Assembly: GCF_010093595.1 (NCBI RefSeq)
Contig: NW_022985454.1
Coordinates: forward strand, 62,001-126,000
DNA length: 64,000 nt
Source: Mytilinidion resinicola
Taxonomy: Eukaryota > Ascomycota > Dothideomycetes > Mytilinidiales > Mytilinidiaceae
Reading direction: 5' to 3'
Part shown: one piece after another, positions 52,330 through 61,832 of the stretch
How the letters are laid out: every line of letters starts with the position of its first letter
Numbering within the stretch: the first letter of the stretch is position 1
Notes under the pieces: generated by a model
The model's input: only the letters and a program-made list of their open reading frames with translations
Databases searched by the model: none
Told to the model about the DNA's origin: nothing
Translations under genes and position numbers: made by a program

Positions 52330-52564
52330 TACAGCACCAAGACATCAGTTTGGACGCCCCTTGCAACTGCTTGGGTACCCCGATAGGCTTTCAAAGCTCC
52401 AATACGATGTAAAGGCCAATGTAGTGGAACTTAGGTCACCTTTTGACGAAGCCGATATCGGCTAGCTGGGGCACTGAGCACTCCTTACAGTGGTGTCGGG
52501 CGAGCAAGAGTAGAGCCGAAGTAGCGATAGATCCGTGTGCCCAAACTTATGATCCAGTGCTGTA
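52330..52564 (+). mobile_element. MITE, well-preserved copy with TA target duplication
   Basis: 231-bp element (52332-52562) flanked by TA. Left end CAGCACCAAGACATCAGTTT; the right end, reversed, begins CAGCACTGGATCATAAG, so the terminal repeats pair. Interior shares ACAGTGGTGTCGGGCGAGCA with the 2611 copy. Confidence 0.85.
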
Positions 52565-52572
52565 CTCTGCGA

Positions 52573-53160
52573 TCAATAAGTTGCCGGCAAAACGCTCAAC
52601 CTCCCCCAATCCGTGACTACCACATTCCCATTAATATACGCCCCAGCTCTCGATGCCAGGAACAAAATCACTCCGGCCATATCATCTTCATTCCCAGCAC
52701 GCTGTAACGGTACCTCAGCTTTCGTAAATCCCGTTTCCTCCTTCGCCTTGAGCATTCCTTCCGTAAGCTCAGACGGATAATCTATCATCGAAGCCGTCAG
52801 CACCAGCGGCTCACTCCCATCCGATTTTTACAAAAGTAAGAAGATTGGACACTCACACCCTGGTGCAATAACATTGCTTCTGACATCATACGCCACCAAA
52901 GTCGTTGCAAACTGCTTCATCAAATGTACCACTCCGGCCTTACTACCTCCGTACGCATACCCGGCCAACGGTACCCTATTGAAAGCCCCGATAGAGCTGG
53001 TAGCAATCACCTGTTTGCGTCAAAATCAAGTTGCTAAATACAAATGCCTCACTTCATCCAGAACACTACTCACCTGGCTCTTCTGCACCAGATTCCCCTT
53101 CTTATTCCCCGCATCCAGCAGCTCTAGGAACGCGATAATACTCAGGTTGAAATTGATGTG
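52573..53160 (-). pseudogene. short-chain dehydrogenase/reductase, 5'-truncated
   Basis: Remaining exons: 53074 to about 53160, 52857-53010, 52573-52781, with introns 53011-53073 and 52782-52856 still well formed. The product part reads NLSIIAFLELLDAGNKKGN, IATSSIGAFNR, the catalytic YAYGGSKAGVVHLMKQFATT (Tyr-x-x-x-Lys), SNVIAPGYYPSELTEGM and ADDMAGVILFLASRAGAYIN-like NEDDMAGVILFLASRAGAYI. The cofactor-binding first half (Gly-x-x-x-Gly-x-Gly) is absent; 53161 onward is unrelated sequence with stops. Truncated by deletion or insertion at about 53161. It ends eight bases from the MITE. Confidence 0.75.
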
Positions 53161-53720
53161 AACTCTGATTTCTATGGGTGTCTAGCTCGTTGTTTATATA
53201 CTAGGGGAAGGAGGGGGGCCAGCCCCGGGGGCATAACGTGGTATCTCTTCCTGACGCGTTACTTGATTCATCCTGTTTCCTGATACAGTACTGATACCGT
53301 GCTGCAGCACTGCTGTTGCACTACCTGTTACTTCCTCCTGTATCAGCATGCTATCCTGATACGTTACTGCATATGAGTTGCTGACCCTAGGTTGTAGTGC
53401 TGCAACCCGAGTCAATCACCTGAATGGAAACATACGTCGATGAAACGAATTGAAAACTCCCAAAGAAATAATAGACAGGATCGCTCCTACAGCTGACTCC
53501 CGCTACCAGATCCTCTCGTACTTCAAGATTGCGTTCTCATACAACACCATCCTCGTCTTCGAAGCATCACGATATAACGTCCTCCCCGCCACGAACGACC
53601 ATCTATATTCCTTCACGGCCTTTTGCCTAGCTTTCAACATGAATTTGACCCTAGCATCATCACTGCTAACATGGTTCCGTCCTATACTCGAAGATTCCTG
53701 AAACAATCTTGCCATCTCTT
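53161..53720. other. sequence that replaced the SDR 5' half
   Basis: Rich in short repeated words such as CCTGATAC, GTTACT and CCTGTT (about 53240-53390), reminiscent of an eroded transposable-element end, but I find no terminal repeats or coding domain. Confidence 0.35.
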
Positions 53721-54652
53721 TCAGTTGCTGCTGTCCCCGCCGGTGCTTGGTATGCTTAAGTGCCGAAACCCCCCGAAAGCGTAGCTACCCTTCCCAACTT
53801 TCCAGCATTGGTAGTGCGCGACGCTGGCAGGGGGAGTGTGTTTAGGGAGATTGCTAAGGTAGGATTGGAGGCGGTTGTTCCGTTGCTGATTAGTCACCAA
53901 TCCCGTATTCATTCGAGTGAGCGTCGTAGGTCTTGGAGCGCTTCTACTCGACTTCTTTATGGTGGTCGTAGGTTTCGGGACGCTCCTGCCCAACTTTGTC
54001 GCACCGCTGTGTCGCCCTGGAGAAGCCTTTCTTGCGAGTCGTCTTCGGCGTGTAACTTTCCTTCTGAGTTTGGCAATCGCGAGACTAGCAATCGAACAGC
54101 GGCCGACATGAGAAAGAGAAAGGCTGCGCCGGCGTGAAGAGTTCTTGGTGGGCGTCTGCGGCAGCCTAGCAAGCATGGCTCTGAACTCTTCGATACTATT
54201 TTCAATATCCCCAAGACCTCCCCATGTTTCTCCATGCATGAAGGTGTTGAGCAGCGTCGTAGAGAGCATCAGATCGGCCAACACATCTGCTACCTCCGCC
54301 TTTCCACTGCTTGCCCACTTGTATCGATCCCACATGCTCGGATCGTGACGGCGGTTCAAGGGATGAAACTTATCCAGGAGTGACTTCAGCTTATTGAGAC
54401 AGTTTTCGCAGCCATGAATGAGACCTTTCAAGCGGTGCTCTTTGGTTTTTGCAATGTCGCTGCCACGATTGAGAGGGAGTGCTTGTTGCGACGAAGGTTG
54501 GAGTGGATGCCTTCGAGCACAATGGTCATACTGTGGACATGGCCGGCGGCGGTTTTTAGCTCGTCGGTGTCTTTGCGGCAGCGATCGTAAAGATCGTACG
54601 CTCGTGAGAGGAGGTTTGCGATGCTGATAGCGGTTCCAAATGGATCTGCCAT
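53721..54652 (-). pseudogene. HeLo/STAND-type N-terminal domain protein, frameshifted
   Basis: Starts MADPFGTAISIANLLSRAYD, then TAAGHVHSMTIVLEGIHSNL and RRNKHSL, a pattern of the helical N-terminal domain found on fungal STAND (NLR-like) and related proteins. The continuation, NRGSDIAKTKEHRLKGLIHG, CENCLNKLKSLLDKF, PSMWDRYKWASSGKAEVADV and WGGLGDIENSIEEFRAML, lies in the next frame. The switch occurs at about 54470-54486 (GAGAGGGAGTG), too close for an intron. After the domain comes a basic Ser/Thr/Pro tail and no NACHT or repeat domain. Such helical domains can act as cell-death or signalling modules in fungal incompatibility; here it is probably inactive. Confidence 0.55.
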
Positions 54653-56114
54653 TGTGGCAAAGACTGATTTGAATAAGAATTAAAAAATCGAAGCATTGAG
54701 CAGATCTGAACGCGCAACGAAGCCGTTTCCGTAACGTATGCCTAGTCGAGAGCTTAGCTAGAACTACTTGTACGATAAATGGTGTTTTGTCTGCTTTGGG
54801 TGCTGGTGGACTGGTGAGAGAAGAAAGAACTATTATGCACACCGTTCACTTTATTACAGAACCACCATTTCTTTCTCTATACAGCCTTCCAGGCATCTGT
54901 CTATCCGGTCACAACGAACTGTCACCGGCCGATGCTGCGGCGAAGATCACAGCCTATGGCTGAAGTGTGGCTTGACCGCCATCATGCAGCTCCGCGGCTG
55001 CCCAACCTATCATTCACATTTTTCCCATGAACTCATGCTCACCGGCCGGCAGCCTGTGGAAACCGCCCCGCATGTTCGTCAGCTGGACCTTCGTTGGACT
55101 GCGCCCCGAGCAGCGTAGACCACACCGCTGGATAGAAGTTCGTGACTGAGCGGCTGTGAAGCATGTTTTTGTTGGGGAGGATAAAGTCTGAGGCTCTGGA
55201 GATTAAGTAAAATTGCTGTCTGAATGAGGTGGAGGATTTTGGAAGTTGTAGACGACTCGGTTGAAGCTTGAAGGAACGACGAGTATTCGGGACAGTCACG
55301 TGTCATCCCACCCTCACCTCTAACAACCGCAAAAAATGTGGGAAATGAGCTCCATACGCGGGTCAATCGCACCAGTACAAGTCGGACCTCGACCGCTGCA
55401 AGATTAAACAAACACGTGAGTAACATCGTACGTCGATCAGTGTATTAACACCCGCCGCTCTCTGAGGAGGCCCAGCGAGGTATCAGACCTGTCAAAGCGA
55501 TACCCAGGTACCAAAGTCACGTGGACAAGCCTCTCGGCGTAATTACAACAAAACTGAGCACCTTGGCACCTGCCCGCCAAGCCTTTTTGACTTGGGCAGT
55601 CTCCCTTGGCGAAATTTCTACAACAAAACTCCACACTTTTGCAGCCCCGCCAAGCCCTGCCGACTGAGTAATCTCATCACGTGCTTTAGATATCGCTTGA
55701 CAGTTAATATAACAAAAATTTCGCCAGTCCGCCGAGCCTTCTTGAATTAGACAATCACCCTCACGTGTCTTTAAAATCCTTTGGCGGAATTATACTTTTA
55801 GTCCTATTGTCGAGCTTGTAAGCAACACCGATCTGCACAGGGATAGGACATATCTACTTAAGGTACCCGCAATGGTGCAATCTATTCAACTAGTGACGTG
55901 ATTGTAAGCGATCACTTCTGCAACTTCAATTCTCTTTATTTTTTCCCCTTCTGAGATGATGCATCTGATATTGGTTACCTTCAGTCCAGCCAATTGGATC
56001 GTATAAGGAAGAGTTTCGCCCAGAAGCTCTTAGCCACTCGTTATAAGAATTCAAAGACTAGGACTGAGCACTACAATCACGTTGCTAGCTTCTGCGCAGA
56101 AAGTACTCACCACA
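54653..56114. other. divergent intergenic, 1.5 kb
   Basis: Between the frameshifted gene (minus) and the sulfatase (plus). Contains the diverged repeats at 55440-55800, listed separately. Confidence 0.45.
55440..55800 (-). repeat. diverged ~90-bp repeats resembling a Cys-rich repeat coding region
   Basis: Read on the minus strand, four related units recur. Two neighbouring ones encode GCKSVEFCCRNFAKGDCPSQ and KGLAGRCQGAQFCCNYAE. Another gives GDCLIQEGSADWRNFCYINC in a shifted frame, and a fourth shares the DNA around AATTTCGCCAAGGGA. The common pattern is FCC-x-N-x-A followed by GDC-x-x-Q-x-G-x-A. With no start codon, signal peptide or constant frame I treat it as a repeat and possible dead Cys-rich gene. 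Confidence 0.4.
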
Positions 56115-57893
56115 ATGGCACCTAAGAATATCCTCGTTCTTATTGCCGACGACCTTGGTCGCGAGCAAATGAGCTGCTATGGCGGTCCGACCTCCCTGAC
56201 CCCGAACCTCGATGGCCTCGCCGCATCTGGCACACGATTTACGAACGCTTTTGCTAGTACTGGTAAGATGCTTCTTCATCATAACTCTTACTTGCTATGA
56301 TTCTTTCGGTTCCCTCGGTTGGTCCTTTGACGTTCCCATTTTCCTCGTTCTCATTCATTACTCCTTTTCTTCTTCTGAAATGAACGCCATCTCATTTTGT
56401 CTTCACACTACACTTCTCTTTCTTTACTATTATGTTCTCCCAGTTACAGTTGTTGCGGTCATATAAACCCCTCCGCCCTCCTAACTCACCCGCTGAAACA
56501 CCCTAGCATCCTGCTCCGGCTCCCGCACCACGATATATACGGGCCTCCACACCCACCAAACCGGCTCCTACGGCCTCGTTGGCGAAATGAACGGTTTCCA
56601 AACCCTCCCACAAATCGTCACAGCTCCCAAAGTAAGCCCCATCACCCACCGCTTCCCAAACTAACCTAACAGCTAACAACACCACCCAAGCTCTTCAACG
56701 ACCTCGGCTACAAAACCGGCATCATCAACAAAGTCCACGTCGGCCCGCCAGACGTCTACCCCTGGAGCGTGCGAACAATCGAAGAGCGGGGCGGCGAGAG
56801 CCGCGACGGCGCCATGATCGCCGCCCGCGCCTCGCAGTTCCTCAGCGACGCCAAAGCCGAAGCGAAGCCCTTCTTCCTCACAATCGGCTACACAGACCCG
56901 CACCGCGCGCTCGGCACCCGCGGCGGCTTCGGCAACGTCGAGGGCAACCACTCGCCCCTCCTGCACGACCGCGTGTTCAAGCCCGACGAGGTGCAAGTCC
57001 CACCATTCCTGAGCGATCTACCCGAGGTGCGGCAGGAGCTCGCGGAGTACTACCGCGCGATCCACCGCCTCGACCAGTCCATCGGCCTCGTGCTCTCCGC
57101 GCTGGAGAAGAGCGGGTTGGGGCAGGACACGCTGGTGCTGTTTCTAAGCGACAACGGCCCCCCCTTCATCAACTCCAAAACCACCCTCTACGACGCTGGC
57201 ATCCACCTCCCCTTCCTGCTCCGCATCCCGGGCGCCACCCCAGGCGCCGTCAACCCGAACCTGATCTCCTACGTCGACGTCCTGCCCACGCTGCTCGCGT
57301 ACGCCGGGCACGACGACCTCAACACCGGCGCCGCAGCCGGCCCGCGCCGCGGCCGCTCGATCCTCCCAATCCTGAGCTCACGCGCTGAGGAGGAGGGATG
57401 GACAGAGGTTTACGGGAGCCACACGTTCCACGAGGTGACGAACTACTGGCCGACGCGGTACCTGCGCACGGGGCGATGGAAGTATCATCGGAATGTGTGC
57501 TGGAAGCTTGATTTCCCGTTTGCGATGGACCTGTACGCGAGTCTGTCATTTGAGGGGATCAGGAATAGCACGCCGCCTGTGATCGGGCAGCGCTCGCTCA
57601 AATCATATATACAACGCCCCGCGGAAGAGTTGTATGACCTCGAGGCGGACCCGCTCGAGGTAAACAATCTCGCGGCAGATCCGGCGCATAAGGAGGTGTT
57701 GGTGGGTTTGAGGGCGAGGTTGGAGAACTGGCAGGAGGAGACGAGGGATTTGTGGCTGTGGAGGGATGGGACGGCAGTTAGGAGGTATCGGAATTGGGAG
57801 GGGTATGGAAGAGAGGGGTTGACGATTCCGGATCGGTTTGATTTCGACGTGGAGAGCCCGGGGACGAAAGGAGTGGGGATTTATGAGCTTTGA
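56115..57893 (+). CDS. sulfatase (arylsulfatase / N-sulfoglucosamine sulfohydrolase-like)
   Basis: 491 residues; exons 56115-56262, 56507-56631, 56691-57893. Intron 1 is long (244 nt), intron 2 is 59 nt. NILVLIADDLGREQMSCYGG gives the metal-binding Asp pair. TASCSGSRTTIYTGLHTHQT (across splice 1) is the sulfatase signature, with Cys at about residue 52 to become formylglycine; the usual CxPSR reads CSGSR. LTIGYTDPHRAL and LFLSDNGPPFINSKTTLYDA supply further metal and substrate ligands. The layout recalls heparan N-sulfatase-like enzymes. No signal peptide is visible at the chosen start, so it may be intracellular and used to free sulfate from organic sulfate esters. Substrate is inferred, not known. 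Confidence 0.85.
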
Positions 57894-58198
57894 GTGAAAG
57901 AGGGTGGAAGTTAGAATCATGTGAAAATCACGTGACCGATACTCCGATGAGGACATTGGTTGAAGAGATCCCCACTGCTATCAAGCACCGATTGCTACAG
58001 CACCAGTATGGAGATCAAAGAGAAAGATGGACAAGATATAAAACACGAAAACGAGTAGACGGGCGCAAATTACTATTATTTCACCTCCGTGAAGAGTGAT
58101 GCTTCTGTTTATACAGTAACTTCCCTGCAACGCTATGCTTTTGACGTCAAATCATGACTTATTCTCTCCCCAAGCTCGACGAAGATCCAAGTGACCGA
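57894..58198. other. convergent intergenic
   Basis: 305 bases between the sulfatase and the wall-protein gene; 3' UTRs only. Confidence 0.5.
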
Positions 58199-58954
58199 TC
58201 AGAGCGCGAAAGCAACCAGAGCCACTCCCACAAGACCAGCAGCCGACATGCCCATCGCCGCGCGACCGTCAGCAGCACCAGTCGATGTCGCATCAGCCGC
58301 CGTACCAGTTGCTGTTCCAGCCTCTGTTCTAATCGTCGTCTTCGTGCCAATCAGTTTCGTGAGGGATGCGCTCTGAGAAGACAACCCAGTGTTGGTAGCA
58401 ACAGCAGAACCGGTGTTGGAAGCAACAGGAGAGCCGGTGTTAGAAGCAGACGCGCCAGTCGCAGACGCGCTCGCAGCACCCGTCGCACTCGCACTAGCAC
58501 CACCCGTCGCACCCGACAGCTTCTCCAAACCCGCCGTAACAGTCACTACCTGCACGCCTCCCACATCCGTCCCCGTGTACGTCTCGACACTCGACCCCGG
58601 GAAGTTCGCGCTCTGCCCCCCCGCGCTCTCGGTGCAGGTCGCGACCGTCGTGCCGTCGAGATCGCAGTGCACACTGTAGCTGAACACGGGCGCCTCGGTG
58701 GTTTGCGCCTCGTAGAAGGAGGGGCCGAGGGTGAAGGTGAAGGCGCCTTCGTAGCCGCAGTCGCTGGCGTCCTCGTTGGCCGGGCAGTTGATGGCCCAAG
58801 TCGTGGTGGCGGCGTGGGCGCCGACGATGGAGGCGTCGAGGGGCTGGGTGTCGCCGCCTTGGGGGATGAAGAGGGAGGTTACGGAGGTGGATTGGGCGAG
58901 GGTGGTGGTCGTGAGGGCCGCCGTGGCGAGGAGGAGGGTGGTGGATGAACGCAT
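58199..58954 (-). CDS. GPI-anchored cell-wall protein
   Basis: 251 residues, no introns. Signal peptide MRSSTTLLLATAALTTTTLA, then a globular part with STSVTSLFIPQGGDTQPLDA and SIVGAHAATTTWAINCPANE and four cysteines (CPANEDASDCG, HCDLDG, TCTESAGG). A Ser/Thr/Ala/Asn-Thr-Gly repeat stalk follows (SASATGAASASATGASASNT). It ends in Gly/Ala with a hydrophobic C-terminus (MGMSAAGLVGVALVAFAL) after a small-residue stretch, a GPI-attachment pattern. The set VTSLFIPQGG...QPLDASIVG is common in fungal GPI wall proteins of unknown function. It should be anchored in the membrane or wall. Confidence 0.8.
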   Translation of the reverse strand: MRSSTTLLLATAALTTTTLAQSTSVTSLFIPQGGDTQPLDASIVGAHAATTTWAINCPANEDASDCGYEGAFTFTLGPSFYEAQTTEAPVFSYSVHCDLDGTTVATCTESAGGQSANFPGSSVETYTGTDVGGVQVVTVTAGLEKLSGATGGASASATGAASASATGASASNTGSPVASNTGSAVATNTGLSSQSASLTKLIGTKTTIRTEAGTATGTAADATSTGAADGRAAMGMSAAGLVGVALVAFAL

Positions 58955-59940
58955 GGAGATGTTTTGGATGGGTTATGGTTTATTTTTGGTTGTTTTGAGC
59001 GGTATTAACGAATGTGGTGGTATCAGACCTGACAAACGAGTGTGTGGTGAAGAAAAGAGAACGAGAGTGGTGAGAGAAGAAATAGAGAAGCGGTGGTGGC
59101 AAGAGAGGCAGCTCGATCAGCGCATGCCACGAGGGAATTTCCGGTCCACTCCTGTCGATCCACAACGTCTATTTGTAACCTTAACTTAAATCCTACGCTA
59201 GACGAGATTGGGGATAGTGTCCGACAAGCGCACAATTTTATCCCACCGTGACTTCACCATTTTTGCTTCAACACCGTGAACTTGAAACATTATGGACACG
59301 AGAAGTGACTGTGAGCGGCGTTCTGGCGGCTACCTAGGTGCGACGCGGCGTCCAGGTGGCTGACACACATACCATAGTGGCGCCAGCCAGCTCGCTAAAG
59401 CCGTATTCCTATTTTCACCTCCCCTGACCCTCAAACCCCATCCATCCGGGAAGTCAGGTAGAAACAATTCTCCGGCGGGACTCTACATTTTGGCGCATTG
59501 GTTATGATAGAGCTGCCGCACGCCTCAAATCAAAGACCAGCTTCTCGGAGAGTCATCCGCCCCCGACATGTTTGAGAGAACGAAGTCAACCTCCAGGAGT
59601 TCAGTTGTACCTTCGCCATCATCGACATGTTCATTCTGAGTACTCTTCAATGAGACTTGAGCAATCTTGCCTTTGTTTGTTTCAGTGGGCTGATGAACAA
59701 GAGTCGATATATCTTCCAGCTATGCTCGCGAATCACGTGCAAGGTAAAGTCCTGCGATCAAAGAGGGAGATTGAAAAAGCAAAATGGCGAACACACCATT
59801 CGAGTCCACTATGAATATAACTCCATGATTTAGACTAGACCTACCATGACCTAAATTTCCTTTTCCGTTTCCAAATTTTGGATCATAAATCATAAAGGGT
59901 ATACTTACAAGCCAAAAGTATAACCCGCTGCCCAAGGTCC
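58955..59940. other. intergenic, about 1 kb
   Basis: Promoter of the wall-protein gene and 3' flank of the MFS gene. GGCGGCTACCTAGGTGCGAC and GGCGTCCAGGTGGC near 59320-59360 resemble each other; no gene is seen. Confidence 0.4.
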
Positions 59941-61832
59941 TCAAACCATATTGTTCAACCCCCTACTCCACCGATTCTCAGCAAGCTTATGCTCACTCTC
60001 CAGCTCCTTATCCAACACAAACCGCCCCACAAACGCACTCGCCACCAATGCCAGCCCCGCCATGCCGCAGAACAGCCCAAACACCCCCATCAACCCATAC
60101 ACATAGCTTTCCAACACCTGCGCCCGCATGACGGAATCCACTGGCATATGCTTCACCGTCTCGATATACGCCTCCGCGTTGCTCGCAATCTCTAGCGGTA
60201 GATGGAAGTGTCCAAGCTTCACCTTCATGACGTTCTGAAACACGCTCCCCCCTACTCCGACTCCCAGCGCCATGCCCAAGCTTCGTAGGAAGGCGTACAT
60301 ACTTGCCGCCTCGCCCTCCTGCTTGCGCTTCGCGATCGCTTGGGCGGCGAAGTTCTGCGCGTTGAGCACCAAGCCGTGGCCTAAGCCGAGAAGGATCATG
60401 ATGACTACCCAGACAGCAGTGGGTGTGTGCACGTCCCATAAGATCATGAGGCCGTGGGACAGTGTTGTGAGAAGCCAGCCGCTCCAGATAGCCCAGCGGA
60501 AGTGGCCGACGCGCGAGACGATGGCGCCGACGGCGACGGAGGCGGGGACCAGGGCGACAGTAGTAGGAAGGATGGAGAGGCCGGTGGGGATGGGGGAGAG
60601 GAGGCGGATGGAGAGGAAGTAGAGGGGGCCGTAGTAGAGGACGCCGTACAACTAACCACACACTCCGTTAGCAACCCATCTACTCGAACATGACAGGAGG
60701 GATAGGGGAGAGGGATGAGGTGGACTTACGAGAAACCCTTGCACCGTCGCCCCGAAGTACGCCGCGAACGCACTCGGGCAGTAGAACAAGTCCCCCGGCA
60801 AGAAAGGCTGTTTGGCACCATACCGCTCCCACACCCCTGTCGCTAGCATCCCCAGCGCTCCCAGCACGAGCGGCACGATCGTCCGCCACGATGCCCACGG
60901 CTCCTGCGTCCCGCCCCAGCTCACAGCCACGAGGAAACTCGTGCAACTCGCAATGAACAACACCCCACCCGCCCAATCCACCTTCTTCATCTTCTCCCCC
61001 AGCGACTCCGTCTTAGGTTTAAGAGTCAACAGCCCCCCGACCGCCGCAAACCCAATCCCACAGAACGGAAACATGACATAAAACACCCACCGCCAGCTCG
61101 CCTTCTGCACGAACACACCACCTACAACAGGCCCGATGCACGTCCCGAGCGCCCACGCGCCTTGGATGATGCCGTAGTATTTCGAGCGGAAGCGCAGCGG
61201 CACGATGTCGGTGAAGATGATGAGGGAGAGGGAGATGATGCCGCCGCCGCCGATGCCCTGCACGCAGCGGCCGGCGAGGAGGAGCGGGAGGGCGTGCGAG
61301 AGGGCGCAGAGGAGCGTGCCGGCGGTGAAGAGGGCGAGGGAGAGGAGGAGGAGGGGCGGCCGGCCGAAGATGGAGGAGAGGGAGGTTGTGAAGGGCATTG
61401 TGGCGGCGCAGGTGAGGAGGTAGGCGGTGCCGATCCAGAAACCGCCGGTTGAGGTGGCGTTTAGGGCGCGGACGATGGTCTGGTGATGGTGGAGTTAGGA
61501 TGGAGAGGTGCGAGAGGGGAATGGGAGGAAGATGGGGGGAGGCTTACGCTGAGGCTTGTGATGACGATCGTGGCGTCTAGAGATACCATGAGCGAGATGA
61601 GGGCGAGCGAGAGCATGATGGCGAGTTCGTGGGGGGTGGGCTTCCACGTCGGGGCCTCGTTCTTTTCATTGCCGCCTGTTTTCAGAATGGTGGAGCTGTT
61701 GGAGGAAGCGATGTAGGAGCCGCGCTCGATAGCGATGTTCTTTAGGACGCCTGAGCTGGCGGATGAGGCGATGTAGGAGTCGTGGGCTGTAGGTGGTGGA
61801 AATGGGATGGATTCCATTTTCGAAGAGTCCAT
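59941..61832 (-). CDS. MFS multidrug transporter (DHA2/14-TMS type)
   Basis: 581 residues; exons 61548-61832, 60730-61479, 59941-60651, introns of 68 and 78 nt. The N-terminal cytosolic tail has two similar pieces, DSYIASSASSGVLKNIAIER and GSYIASSNSSTILK. Motif strings: LISLMVSLDATIVITSLSTI in TM1 (across splice 1), FGRPPLLLLSLALFTAGTLL, CVQGIGGGGIISLSLIIFTD, RSKYYGIIQGAWALGTCIGP and VVGGVFVQKASWRWVFYVMF, the drug:H+ antiporter motif C region. It pumps small molecules out at the plasma membrane; substrate unknown. The start MDSSKMES is the first ATG of the frame and is followed by a normal cytosolic tail. Confidence 0.85.

Noticed and set aside
53961..54235. Alternative ORFs opposite or overlapping the STAND-like gene
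   Set aside because: No family pattern; they are shadows of the domain-bearing frames.
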